Source of the DNA: Stenotrophomonas nematodicola
GTDB taxonomy: Bacteria > Pseudomonadota > Gammaproteobacteria > Xanthomonadales > Xanthomonadaceae
DNA: 64,000 nucleotides
Assembly (NCBI RefSeq): GCF_009467805.1
Contig: NZ_WIAY01000008.1
Coordinates: forward strand, 70,629 to 134,628
Direction: 5' to 3'
The translations under genes and the position numbers were made by a program. The first letter of the stretch is position 1; each line of letters begins with the position of its first letter. The notes under the pieces are model-generated. The model was not told the DNA's origin and did no database searches. It saw nothing but the letters and a program-made list of their open reading frames with translations. Below are positions 1-7,804 of the stretch, one piece after another.

Positions 1-198
1 TCTACGGGGCTGCCTTTCGTTGGGCATCGCGCGGACTGACGCAAGCCGGGTAGAACCCGGCTCTACGGGGCTGCCTTTCGTTGGGCATCGCGCGGACTGA
101 CGCAAGCCGGGTAGAACCCGGCTCTACGGGGCTGCCTTTCGTTGGGCATCGCGCGGACTGACGCAAGCCGGGTAGAACCCGGCTCTACGGGGTTGCCG
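1..198. repeat. 61-bp tandem repeat carrying a SMAG-type palindrome
   Basis: Three full copies of a 61-bp unit begin at 1, 62 and 123, and a fourth copy starting at 184 decays after about 15 bp. Full copies look essentially identical. Each unit contains the inverted repeat AGCCGGGT-AGA-ACCCGGCT followed by CTAC, which on the minus strand is GTAG plus an 8-bp stem, the signature of SMAG (Stenotrophomonas GTAG) REP elements. The array may extend beyond the left edge. Near-identity of the copies suggests recent amplification. Confidence 0.9.
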
Positions 199-330
199 TT
201 GGTTCGGCTTTATCTGGCTTGGCTATCTGCCGACGGATTCTTGTCGAAAATGTGAATATCGGCCGCGCGGCGGTTCTGACACCATGCAGGGGTCGCCACC
301 CACACGTATCGTGAAGGCAGGAACCCGGAC

Positions 331-1443
331 ATGTCGCTATTCGGCTATACCCGCGCCGGCCAGGAGCCAGGCGCCCCCCGCCCGCCTTCGCCGCTGCTGT
401 GGCTGGCACTGATCGCCCTGATCGCCGGTGTGCTGGTACTGGCGTTCGCCTGGCTGGCCGGCTGGATCGGGCGTGATCGCGCCACCGCGCAGGTCTTCAC
501 CGACAGCATCGAAGCCACCGGCCCACCGCATCCCGGCTTCCGCCGTGCGCATACCAAGGGCGTGTGCGTCAGCGGCAGTTTCCAGGGCACGCCGGAGGGT
601 GCCGCGCTGAGTTCGGCACGGGTCTTCCGCCAGTCCCAGGTGCCGGTGCTGGGCCGCCTGTCGATCGGGGGCGGTGACCCGCATGGCGCCGACGCCAACG
701 CGCGCGTGCGCAGCATGGCATTGCAGCTGGTCAGCGACGATGGTCAGGAATGGCGCACGGCAATGAACAGCTTCCCGTTCTTCGCCGTGCCAACCGCCGC
801 CGCCTTCCTTGAACAGACCCGCGCGGGCATTCCCGATCCGGCCACCGGCAAACCGGACCCGGCGAAGATGGCCGCGGTGCTGGAAAAGTACCCGACGGCG
901 CGCGCGTTCCAGCAGTGGGCCAAGACTGCCCCGTGGTCCAACAGCTGGGCCAATACCGACTACAACGGCGTCAACAGCTTCCGCTTCACCGCCGCCGATG
1001 GCAGCCACCGTTACGTGCGCTGGAGCATGCGCCCGCAGGCTCCGTTCGTGGCGATGACCGCCGAACAGCGCGCGCAGGCCGGTCTGGACTATCTGGCTGA
1101 GGAGTTCGGGCAGCGGCTGACGCAGGGTCCGGTACGCTGGGACATGTGGGTGACAATTGCCGAGGACGGCGACCCGATCGATGATCCCTCGCAGGTGTGG
1201 CCCGCGCAGCGTCGCCAGGTGAAGGTGGGCACGCTCAGCCTGGTGGCGATGCAGCCGCAGGCCGAGGGCGCCTGCCGCGACCTCAATTACGATCCGTTGA
1301 TCCTGCCCAGCGGCATTGCCGGATCGGACGACCCGATCCTGGCCGCACGGTCGGCGGTGTACTCGCAGTCCTTCAACCGCCGCGAGCGCGAAATCGCCAA
1401 CGGCAAGGGTGCTGCCGCCACCGGCAGGGAGCGTGGGCAATGA
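331..1443 (+). CDS. Membrane-anchored catalase-family haem peroxidase
   Basis: A 370-residue protein with a cytoplasmic N-terminus, one membrane segment at about residues 22-45 and a catalase-like domain facing the periplasm. The distal haem histidine is H74 in a RRAHTKG context. The proximal ligand pattern R-X3-Y appears near the C-terminus (R340, Y344). The length fits the short SrpA-like 'catalase-related peroxidase' family, not full-size catalases. It overlaps the next gene, a cytochrome b561, by ATGA, and this pair is a familiar arrangement in proteobacteria, where the b-type cytochrome may feed electrons to the peroxidase. The expected job is detoxification of hydrogen peroxide or organic peroxides at the membrane. 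Substrate preference is not visible from sequence. Confidence 0.88.
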   Translation: MSLFGYTRAGQEPGAPRPPSPLLWLALIALIAGVLVLAFAWLAGWIGRDRATAQVFTDSIEATGPPHPGFRRAHTKGVCVSGSFQGTPEGAALSSARVFRQSQVPVLGRLSIGGGDPHGADANARVRSMALQLVSDDGQEWRTAMNSFPFFAVPTAAAFLEQTRAGIPDPATGKPDPAKMAAVLEKYPTARAFQQWAKTAPWSNSWANTDYNGVNSFRFTAADGSHRYVRWSMRPQAPFVAMTAEQRAQAGLDYLAEEFGQRLTQGPVRWDMWVTIAEDGDPIDDPSQVWPAQRRQVKVGTLSLVAMQPQAEGACRDLNYDPLILPSGIAGSDDPILAARSAVYSQSFNRREREIANGKGAAATGRERGQ

Positions 1444-1973
1444 AGCACGGCAACGGACACTTCAATCTCACCGCCCGCGTCCTGCACTGGCTGATGGCGG
1501 CGATGATCCTGACCATGCTGTTCGTCGGGGTGACGATGGTGGCCTCGCTGCAGTGGCGGCCGGCACTGATCGATCTGCACCGCCCGCTTGGCATCGCGAT
1601 CCTCCTGCTGGCGGTGGTGCGCCTGGTCAACCGCGTGCGCCACCGTCCGCCACCGCTGCCGGCAGACCTGCCGGCGTGGCAGGCGGCCGCCGCCCATGCC
1701 TCGCACTGGGTGCTGTACGCGCTGATGCTGGCCATGCCGCTGATCGGCTGGGCGATGCTGTCGGCCGGCGGCTACCCGATCGTGATGTGGTCCGGGGTCC
1801 ACCTGCCGGCAATCGTGCCTCACGACCCGGCGCTGTACGCCGCGCTGCGCAACGCGCACAGCCTGCTTGCGTACGTATTGTTCGCCACAGTGGTGGCGCA
1901 TCTGTCAGCCGCGTTGTTCCACTTGTGGGTGCGCCGCGACGGCGTGTTCCAGGCAATGTCGAAGGGCCGGTAG
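1440..1973 (+). CDS. Cytochrome b561 family protein
   Basis: A 177-residue four-helix membrane protein. Histidines in helix positions typical of b561 haem ligands are visible (H16 in the first helix, a DLHRPLG motif, HASHWVLY, and a late RNAHSLLAY motif). The start overlaps the stop of the catalase-like gene (ATGA), so the two are translationally coupled. It probably passes quinol-derived electrons to the periplasmic peroxidase domain next door; that pairing is an inference from gene order. The TAG stop codon is supplied by the GTAG of a SMAG repeat that follows directly. Confidence 0.9.
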   Translation: MKHGNGHFNLTARVLHWLMAAMILTMLFVGVTMVASLQWRPALIDLHRPLGIAILLLAVVRLVNRVRHRPPPLPADLPAWQAAAAHASHWVLYALMLAMPLIGWAMLSAGGYPIVMWSGVHLPAIVPHDPALYAALRNAHSLLAYVLFATVVAHLSAALFHLWVRRDGVFQAMSKGR

Positions 1974-2004
1974 TGCCGGCCGGGTGCCGGTCGGCCCTGC
2001 CTAC
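1970..2004. repeat. SMAG-type REP between convergent genes
   Basis: The element begins with GTAG (1970-1973) and ends with CTAC (2001-2004, which is GTAG on the minus strand). It contains an imperfect stem GCCGGCC/GGTCGGC with one G-U pair. It fills the whole gap between the cytochrome b561 gene and the convergent response regulator gene. Both genes use a TAG inside its GTAG ends as their stop codon. Confidence 0.8.
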
Positions 2005-2603
2005 AGCCAGCCTTTCTGGCGTGCCAGCCGATAGGCCTCGATGCGGTTGGCCACGCCCAGCTTGCCGATGCACTCGGAGAGGTAGTTGCGCACGGTACCG
2101 TGCGACAGCCCCAGCTGCGTGGCGATCTCGCTGGCCGAGCGGCCGTCGCCGGACAGGCGCAGCACCTGGCGCTCGCGGTCGTTGAGCGGGTCGGCCTGCG
2201 ACCACGCATCCAGGGCCAGCTGCGGGTCGATCGCGCGGCCGCCGCGCTGGACCTGGCGCAGTGCATCGGCCAGGTGGTCGGCAGGTGCATCCTTGAGCAG
2301 GTAGCCGTACACACCGGCATCCAGCGCGCGGCGCAGGAAGCCCGAGCGGGCGAAGGTAGTGACGATCACCACCTTGACCGGCAGCGCATGGCGGGCGATG
2401 CGCTGGGCCAGTTCCAGGCCGGACAGGCCCGGCATCTCGATGTCGGTGACCAGCACGTCCGGGGTGAACCGCTGCACCATCCGCCACGCTTCCTCGCCAT
2501 CAGCCGCGCTGCCCAGCACCTCGATGTCGGCTTCCAGCCCGAGCAGCGCCGACAGCGCGCCCCGCACCATCGCCTGGTCTTCGGCCAGTACGATGCGGAT
2601 CAT
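2001..2603 (-). CDS. DesR/NarL-type response regulator
   Basis: A 200-residue two-domain regulator. The receiver domain has the acidic pair at E8-D9, phospho-acceptor D54 in a VTDIEMPG motif and the conserved lysine in YLLKDAP near residue 104. The C-terminal LuxR-type helix-turn-helix has LNDRERQVLRL and GLSHGTVRNYLS. I chose the ATG at 2603 because it begins MIRIVLAEDQ and overlaps the kinase stop by ATGA; a longer reading frame upstream is not needed. It is the partner of the kinase gene upstream in the same operon as an ABC-2 exporter. A 14-bp palindrome in the divergent promoter region at 5592-5605 is a plausible binding site. Confidence 0.9.
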   Translation of the reverse strand: MIRIVLAEDQAMVRGALSALLGLEADIEVLGSAADGEEAWRMVQRFTPDVLVTDIEMPGLSGLELAQRIARHALPVKVVIVTTFARSGFLRRALDAGVYGYLLKDAPADHLADALRQVQRGGRAIDPQLALDAWSQADPLNDRERQVLRLSGDGRSASEIATQLGLSHGTVRNYLSECIGKLGVANRIEAYRLARQKGWL

Positions 2604-3838
2604 GGCGCACCTCCCGCCGACAGCGGCGTCGGCCCGGCAGGCGTGGCCGGCAGCGCGGCGACGGCGGTGGTGGCCGCCGGCAGCGCGATCCGGACCGAGA
2701 GGCAAGTCCCCTCACCGCGTACCGACTGCAGGTGCAGCGTGCCACGCAGCGCCGCCACGCGTTCGCGCATGCCACTGAGGCCGTTGCCATCGGACTGCAC
2801 GCCGCCGCGGCCATCGTCTCTGATCTGCATCAGCAAGCTGCGACCGTCCTCCTCGAAGTGCACCCAGGCCTGATGCGCCTGCGCATGCCGGGCGATGTTG
2901 GTGGCCGCCTCGCGCAGCACCAGCGACAGCGCGCGCTCGATTTCCACCGGCATCGGCGGCGGCGGTGTGTAGTGCAGGTGCACGTGCTGGCACTCCAGCA
3001 GCAGCCGTGCCGAGGCGAGCTCGGCGGCCAGGTCACTGGCACGGATGCCGGTGACCGCGCTGCGCACTTCGGCCAATGCCTGGCGGGCAATCGCCTCGGC
3101 TTCGGCGACCTCGCGGCGCGATGCGTCCGGATCGCGGTCGAACAGCTTGCGCGAGAGTTCCAGCTTCAGGGTAATCAACGACAGCGTGTGGCCAAGCAGG
3201 TCGTGCAGATCGCGACCGATCCGCTCGCGCTCGGCGGTGGCGGCCAGCCGCCGCACTTCCTCCTGCGACAGCTGCAGGGCCGCGTCACGTTCCTTGTTGA
3301 GGCTCTCGACGTTGATGATGATGCCGATGATCAACGCCATCGACGGAATCCACACCACCAGTTGCCATTGATACCCCACCCACAGCGCAATGCCGACGAA
3401 CAGCGCGTTGAGTGCCAGCAGCTGCAGCAGATAGCGCCACAGGCCGCCGTCCCGGCAGGTGCGCAACATCACGCAACCAAAGATGAAATAACTGATGCCG
3501 GACGGGTACCACGGCAGCAGCGCCAGCCCCATCGTCACCATCGCCAGCGCATAGCGCGGGCCGTGGTGGCGCGGAGCGAGCAGCAACCGGCCGTACAACG
3601 CCAGGAACACCGGATAGGTCAGCAGCGTCAGCCAGAACCACCGCCAGGAGTAGCCGCTGCCGAAGATCGGGGTGAAGAACACCCAGCCGGTCCACAGCAG
3701 ATGCACCGCGTCGGCCCAGGCCGGTTTGCCGCGGCGCAGGTTGTCGGCCACCGACGAGTCCGGCGCAGGCCGCAGCAGCGTAGCGATCCAGCGCGATGTC
3801 ACGGGCGGTTCCAGGAGACGAGGGTCAGGCGCGATCAT
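2600..3838 (-). CDS. DesK-type sensor histidine kinase
   Basis: A 412-residue kinase. Residues about 43-175 form several hydrophobic membrane helices with little periplasmic sequence, as in DesK, which senses membrane state. The HisKA_3 box has ERERIGRDLHDLLGH with phospho-acceptor H212. The ATPase domain shows REAATNIARHAQA (N box), DDGRGG (G1) and GLSGMRERVAAL. The C-terminus carries an Ala/Pro-rich tail of about 28 residues. It starts 7 bp after the permease stop and overlaps the response regulator by ATGA, so it is the third gene of a four-gene ABC/two-component operon. The stimulus is unknown; membrane fluidity or a membrane-active compound is the family expectation. Confidence 0.9.
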   Translation of the reverse strand: MIAPDPRLLEPPVTSRWIATLLRPAPDSSVADNLRRGKPAWADAVHLLWTGWVFFTPIFGSGYSWRWFWLTLLTYPVFLALYGRLLLAPRHHGPRYALAMVTMGLALLPWYPSGISYFIFGCVMLRTCRDGGLWRYLLQLLALNALFVGIALWVGYQWQLVVWIPSMALIIGIIINVESLNKERDAALQLSQEEVRRLAATAERERIGRDLHDLLGHTLSLITLKLELSRKLFDRDPDASRREVAEAEAIARQALAEVRSAVTGIRASDLAAELASARLLLECQHVHLHYTPPPPMPVEIERALSLVLREAATNIARHAQAHQAWVHFEEDGRSLLMQIRDDGRGGVQSDGNGLSGMRERVAALRGTLHLQSVRGEGTCLSVRIALPAATTAVAALPATPAGPTPLSAGGAP

Positions 3839-3844
3839 GCCATT

Positions 3845-4615
3845 TCAGCCCATGCGCCGCAGGCGGCGCCGTGCCAGAGCCAGGGCCACGGCGGTCACGC
3901 CCAGCAGCACCCCGACGTGCACCCATGCGCTGCCCTGCGCCGGCTGGCCCACCGCCGGCAGCGCCAGCTGCGCCAGGTGCCAGGTCGGCCACAGTGGCGC
4001 CAGGGCGCTGAACAGCGGCGGCAGCATCGACAGCGGCAGCCATAGCCCGGACAGCAGCGCCAGCGGCAGGTAGACCAGATTGACCACCGCCGGCGCTGCG
4101 CCGGCACCGACATGGCTGCCGATCAGCAGGCCAATCGCCCCCAGGGGCAACGCCGCGAGCCCGGCCACTGCCAACAGATGCAGCGTTGCCACGGGCGTCA
4201 CCACCACACCGGCAGCGCTCGCCACCGCAATCAGAAGGGCCGCCACCACGATCGCAAACAGTACCGTCATCAACAGCCGCGCCAGCAGCGGTGCAAGAGG
4301 CGGCATCGGCAGCGCACGCTTGAGCGTGAGCAGGCCGCCTTCGCGGTCCAGCGCCAGCTGCACGCCGAAGCCGAACAGCGCCGGTGCCATCGCACCGAAC
4401 ACGCAGTAGGTGGCCAGCAGATACACCGGTGCGTGGCCGCGACCGAGCAGGACCCCGAACAGCGAATAGAACAGCACCGGGAACAGCAGCGACGGCAGGA
4501 CGAAGCCCGGATAGCGCCAGGCACGGCGCAGCTCGCACAGGATTTCGGCCCGGTAGATCGGCCACGCGGGAGGGAGGTGGGAGGTGGCGGATGTGGCGTG
4601 GACGTCGGTGTTCAT
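3845..4615 (-). CDS. ABC-2 type transporter permease
   Basis: A 256-residue integral membrane protein with about six hydrophobic segments. The N-terminal PIYRAEILCELRRAWRYPGFVLPSLLFP region is typical of ABC-2 permeases (drug, lantibiotic or lipid exporters). It overlaps the ATPase gene by ATGA and is followed closely by the kinase gene. With the ATPase it would make a homodimeric-permease exporter in the inner membrane. The gene order (ATPase, permease, DesK-like kinase, DesR-like regulator) resembles bacillus and actinobacterial systems in which the two-component pair controls its own exporter. The cargo is not evident. Confidence 0.88.
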   Translation of the reverse strand: MNTDVHATSATSHLPPAWPIYRAEILCELRRAWRYPGFVLPSLLFPVLFYSLFGVLLGRGHAPVYLLATYCVFGAMAPALFGFGVQLALDREGGLLTLKRALPMPPLAPLLARLLMTVLFAIVVAALLIAVASAAGVVVTPVATLHLLAVAGLAALPLGAIGLLIGSHVGAGAAPAVVNLVYLPLALLSGLWLPLSMLPPLFSALAPLWPTWHLAQLALPAVGQPAQGSAWVHVGVLLGVTAVALALARRRLRRMG

Positions 4616-5511
4616 GCGGCCTCCCGGGTCAGTTCAACGAAGGCGTCGGCCAGGCCGCCGCCATGCACGTCCAGTTCCTGCAGCTGCGGGTCTTCGGCGA
4701 GCAGCCGCGCGACCACCGGCTCGGCCGGCTCGGCCAGCAGGTGCAACCGCAGGCCATCGCGCCGCACCTCGCGTACGCCCGGCCACTGCCGCACTGCCGC
4801 CTCGTCGAGCGCGCTGCGGCAGCGGATGCGGCGCGGCGCACGCTGCGGGCGGAACTGCGCCAGCGGGCCATCGGCCAGCACCCGACCCTGCTCGATGACC
4901 ACCACGCGCTGCGCCAGCGCCTCGGCTTCCTCCAGGTAATGGGTGGTCAGCAGCACCCCGCAGCCCTCGCCGGCCAGCTGCCGGATCGCCTGCCACAGGG
5001 CCTGCCGGGCCTGGATGTCCAGGCCGGTGGTGGGTTCATCGAGAAACAGCAGGCGCGGCCGCCCGCAGATGGCGATGGCGAACTGCACCCGCCGTTGCTG
5101 CCCGCCGGACAGCCGGCCGTAGCGGCGCGATGCCAGGTCGGTGAGGCCGGCCAGCGCCAGACACTCGTCCAGCGGACGGGGATCGGCGTAACAGACGCGC
5201 GCCAGGTCGATCAGCTCGGCCACCTGCAGCACCGGCGGCAGCGCGGTGCTCTGCAGCATCACGCCGATGCCCGCGCGGCTGGCGCGGTCCTGTGGATCGC
5301 CCCCGAGCAGCTCGGCACTGCCGGCATCCAGGCGGCGCAGACCCAGCAGGACGGAAATCGCCGTGCTCTTGCCGGCCCCATTGCGGCCCAGCAGCGCGAG
5401 GATCTCGCCGCGCTGCAGGGAGAATCCCACGCCCTGCAGCGCGGCCACGGCACCATAGTGAACCTGCGCCTGGTGCAGCCGGGCCAGGGGAGACGCAACG
5501 GGATCGGACAT
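4612..5511 (-). CDS. ABC exporter ATP-binding protein
   Basis: A 299-residue ATPase. Walker A is GRNGAGKST, the signature is LSGGQQRRVQ, Walker B is LLFLDEPT, and the H-loop lies in LLTTHYLEEAEAL. The C-terminal 80 or so residues after the nucleotide-binding domain match the usual extension in CcmA-like drug-export ATPases. It is the first gene of a minus-strand operon that continues with the permease, kinase and response regulator. Its promoter must lie in the 206-bp divergent region shared with the MacA-like adaptor gene. Confidence 0.9.
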   Translation of the reverse strand: MSDPVASPLARLHQAQVHYGAVAALQGVGFSLQRGEILALLGRNGAGKSTAISVLLGLRRLDAGSAELLGGDPQDRASRAGIGVMLQSTALPPVLQVAELIDLARVCYADPRPLDECLALAGLTDLASRRYGRLSGGQQRRVQFAIAICGRPRLLFLDEPTTGLDIQARQALWQAIRQLAGEGCGVLLTTHYLEEAEALAQRVVVIEQGRVLADGPLAQFRPQRAPRRIRCRSALDEAAVRQWPGVREVRRDGLRLHLLAEPAEPVVARLLAEDPQLQELDVHGGGLADAFVELTREAA

Positions 5512-5591
5512 GGGACACGCTCCGGGACGGGATGGGAACAGCCTCCGCTGTCGCCTTTGCCCCGGACAGTGGCCGTCGTCAGCGCATGCGG

Positions 5592-5605
5592 GTGACAGCT
5601 GTCAC
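5592..5605. promoter_or_regulatory. Perfect 14-bp palindrome, candidate regulator site
   Basis: GTGACAGCTGTCAC is a perfect palindrome in the 206-bp intergenic region between two divergent transport operons. NarL/LuxR-type regulators such as the one encoded at 2001-2603 bind inverted repeats of this size. Its location would let one site serve both operons. Binding is inferred only from position and symmetry. Confidence 0.5.
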
Positions 5606-5717
5606 TGCCGCTGCGCCAGTCGTACGCGCATGCTGTGCACCACCCGGCGCCCCTGCCGGATTGCCCGAGGACCGCCGTTGCGGTCACACTCGGCCCGATT
5701 CCCCGTCCAGGCTCACG

Positions 5718-6944
5718 ATGAACGCATCTGCTGAACTGCTCAAGGAACTCCGCATCGACCGCAAGACCCCGCCGCCGCCCTCGTCCGGGCGCGGCCGCTG
5801 GATCGTGCTGGCAGTGGTGGCGGTGCTGCTGCTCGGCGTGATCGGCTGGTTTGTCGCCGGCCGCGAGCGCCCGATCGAGGTGACCACCGCGCCGGTGGTG
5901 GCGATGGGCCAGGGCGGCGGCAGCAGCACCGTGCTGGATGCCAGCGGCTACGTGGTGGCCCGGCGCATGGCCACGGTCTCGGCCAAGATCACCGGCAAGG
6001 TCCGCGAAGTGATGATCGAAGAAGGCATGCGCGTGGAGGAAGGCCAGGTCATGGCGACGCTGGATCCGATCGACGCCAACGCCCAGCGCAGCCTGTCGGC
6101 GTCGCAGCTGGAGGCCGCGCGCAGCCAGCTGGCCGGGCTGCAGGCCCAGGTGGCCCAGGCCGAGGCCGAGGCCGGACGCCTGCAGTCACTGGTCGGCCAG
6201 CAACTGGTGTCGCGCTCGCAATACGACCTGGCCATCGCCCAGCGCGAGAGCCTGCGCGCACAGCTGCGCACCGCCCAGCGCAACACCACCGTGGCCAGCG
6301 ACGCGTTGGCCATCGCCGACCTGGGTGTGGACAACAATATCGTGCGCGCGCCGTTCTCCGGCGTGGTCACTGCCAAGTCCGCGCAACCCGGCGAGATCGT
6401 GTCGCCGCTGTCGGCCGGCGGCGGGTTCACCCGCACCGGCATCGGCACCATCGTGGACATGGATTCCCTGGAGATCGAGGTCGAGGTCGGTGAGGCCTTC
6501 ATCGGCCGCGTGCAGCCGAAGATGCCGGTCGAAGCCACGCTCAATGCGTACCCGGACTGGAAGATTCCCGGCGAGGTGATCGCGATCATTCCCACCGCCG
6601 ATCGTGGCAAGGCGACCGTCAAGGTGCGCGTGGCGCTGAAGACCAAGGACCCGCGCATCGTGCCGGAGATGGGCGTGCGGGTGAGCTTCCTGGAAGCGGC
6701 CAAGCCCCGGTCGGCCGCGCCCAAGGGCGTGCGTGCGCCGGCCTCGGCGCTGGTCGAGCGCGGCGAGCAGACCGTGGCCTTCGTGGTGGGCGACGACCAG
6801 CGCGTGCAGCAGCGTACGGTCACCCTCGGCACGGTGTTGAACAACGACCGCCAGGTCACCGCCGGCCTGCGCGCGGGTGAGGTGGTGGTCACCGACCCGC
6901 CACCCGCGCTGCGCGACGGCAGCGCGGTCGTGGAAAAGCAATGA
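5718..6944 (+). CDS. MacA/HlyD-type periplasmic adaptor subunit
   Basis: A 408-residue membrane-fusion protein. A single N-terminal membrane helix lies at about residues 29-51. It is followed by a barrel/lipoyl half (MATVSAKITGKVREVMIEEGMRVEEGQ), an alpha-helical hairpin rich in Ala, Gln and Glu (about residues 115-190), the second lipoyl half (VRAPFSGVVTAKSAQPGEIV) and a C-terminal beta-barrel. The start at 5718 gives MNASAELLKEL just ahead of the helix. It heads an operon with an ATPase and two FtsX-like permeases, so it should link that ABC complex to an outer-membrane channel encoded elsewhere. Confidence 0.9.
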   Translation: MNASAELLKELRIDRKTPPPPSSGRGRWIVLAVVAVLLLGVIGWFVAGRERPIEVTTAPVVAMGQGGGSSTVLDASGYVVARRMATVSAKITGKVREVMIEEGMRVEEGQVMATLDPIDANAQRSLSASQLEAARSQLAGLQAQVAQAEAEAGRLQSLVGQQLVSRSQYDLAIAQRESLRAQLRTAQRNTTVASDALAIADLGVDNNIVRAPFSGVVTAKSAQPGEIVSPLSAGGGFTRTGIGTIVDMDSLEIEVEVGEAFIGRVQPKMPVEATLNAYPDWKIPGEVIAIIPTADRGKATVKVRVALKTKDPRIVPEMGVRVSFLEAAKPRSAAPKGVRAPASALVERGEQTVAFVVGDDQRVQQRTVTLGTVLNNDRQVTAGLRAGEVVVTDPPPALRDGSAVVEKQ

Positions 6945-7100
6945 CGGCCTGAGGCCCGCGGCAGGCGCCTGTCCTGCCGCTCGCCCGCCGATGCGTGTAC
7001 GCGGCCCCGGCGTGGTTCCGGTGGCGGCGCGATGTGCGATTCCCGCGTGTCGCCCCGGCGCGCGCCTGTCCTCTTTTCACCGATCTCCGGAGAACCGTCC

Positions 7101-7790
7101 ATGTCCACCCTCGTTTCGCTCCGCAACATCACCAAGACCTACCAGCGCGGCCCCGAGAAGGTGCAGGTGCTGCACGGCATCCACCTGGACATCCAGCGCG
7201 GCGATTTCGTCGCCCTGATGGGCCCCTCCGGTTCGGGCAAGACCACACTGCTGAACCTGATCGGGGGGCTGGACACGCCCAGCGGCGGCGAGATCGAGAT
7301 CGAGGGCGAGCGCATCGACCAGATGAGTGGCGGCCAGCTGTCGACGTGGCGCAGCCACCATGTCGGCTTCGTGTTCCAGTTCTACAACCTGATGCCGATG
7401 CTGACCGCACAGAAGAACGTGGAACTGCCGCTGCTGCTGACCCACCTCGGTGCGGCCCAGCGCAGGCGCAATGCCGAGATCGCGCTGACCCTGGTCGGCC
7501 TTGCCGATCGCCGCAGCCACCGGCCCAACGAACTCTCCGGTGGCCAGCAGCAGCGCGTGGCGATCGCCCGGGCCATCGTCTCCGATCCCACCTTCCTGAT
7601 CTGCGACGAGCCCACCGGCGACCTGGACCGGCAGTCGGCCGAGGAGATCCTGCACCTTCTGCAGCAGCTCAACCGCGAGCATGGCAAGACCATCATCATG
7701 GTCACCCACGATCCCAAGGCCGCCGAGTACGCCACCCACACCGTGCACCTGGACAAGGGCGAACTGGCCGACGCGCCAGCGGCCCACTGA
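7101..7790 (+). CDS. MacB/LolD-type ABC ATPase
   Basis: A 229-residue stand-alone ATPase. Walker A is GPSGSGKTT, the signature LSGGQQQRVAIARA, Walker B LICDEPTGDLD and the H-loop MVTHDPKAAEYA. The sequence beginning MSTLVSLRNITKTYQRGPEKVQVLHG is characteristic of the MacB/LolD/FtsE group that drives FtsX-like permeases. The ATG at 7101 was preferred to an upstream in-frame ATG because homologues begin at this point. It sits 156 bp after the adaptor gene and 14 bp before the first permease. Confidence 0.92.
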   Translation: MSTLVSLRNITKTYQRGPEKVQVLHGIHLDIQRGDFVALMGPSGSGKTTLLNLIGGLDTPSGGEIEIEGERIDQMSGGQLSTWRSHHVGFVFQFYNLMPMLTAQKNVELPLLLTHLGAAQRRRNAEIALTLVGLADRRSHRPNELSGGQQQRVAIARAIVSDPTFLICDEPTGDLDRQSAEEILHLLQQLNREHGKTIIMVTHDPKAAEYATHTVHLDKGELADAPAAH

Positions 7791-7804
7791 CGGAGGATGC
7801 CGCG

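Noticed and set aside
1..198. Possible CRISPR-like array
   Set aside because: The repeats are contiguous 61-bp units without unique spacers and contain a REP palindrome; they are a tandem repeat.
277..310. ECF-type promoter for the catalase-like gene (CGTATC at 305-310)
   Set aside because: The TGCATCC block is absent at 16 bp; the nearest similar sequence has the wrong spacing, so it does not match the motif defined at the lipid operon.
2283..2312. TGCATCC followed by CGTA inside the response regulator gene
   Set aside because: The spacing is about 13 bp and it lies within coding sequence on the plus strand, so it does not fit the 16-bp ECF-type motif.
2732..4045. 437-codon plus-strand frame over the kinase and permease genes
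   Set aside because: Product is Gln/Arg/His-rich and without domains, the typical mirror of GC-rich genes on the other strand.
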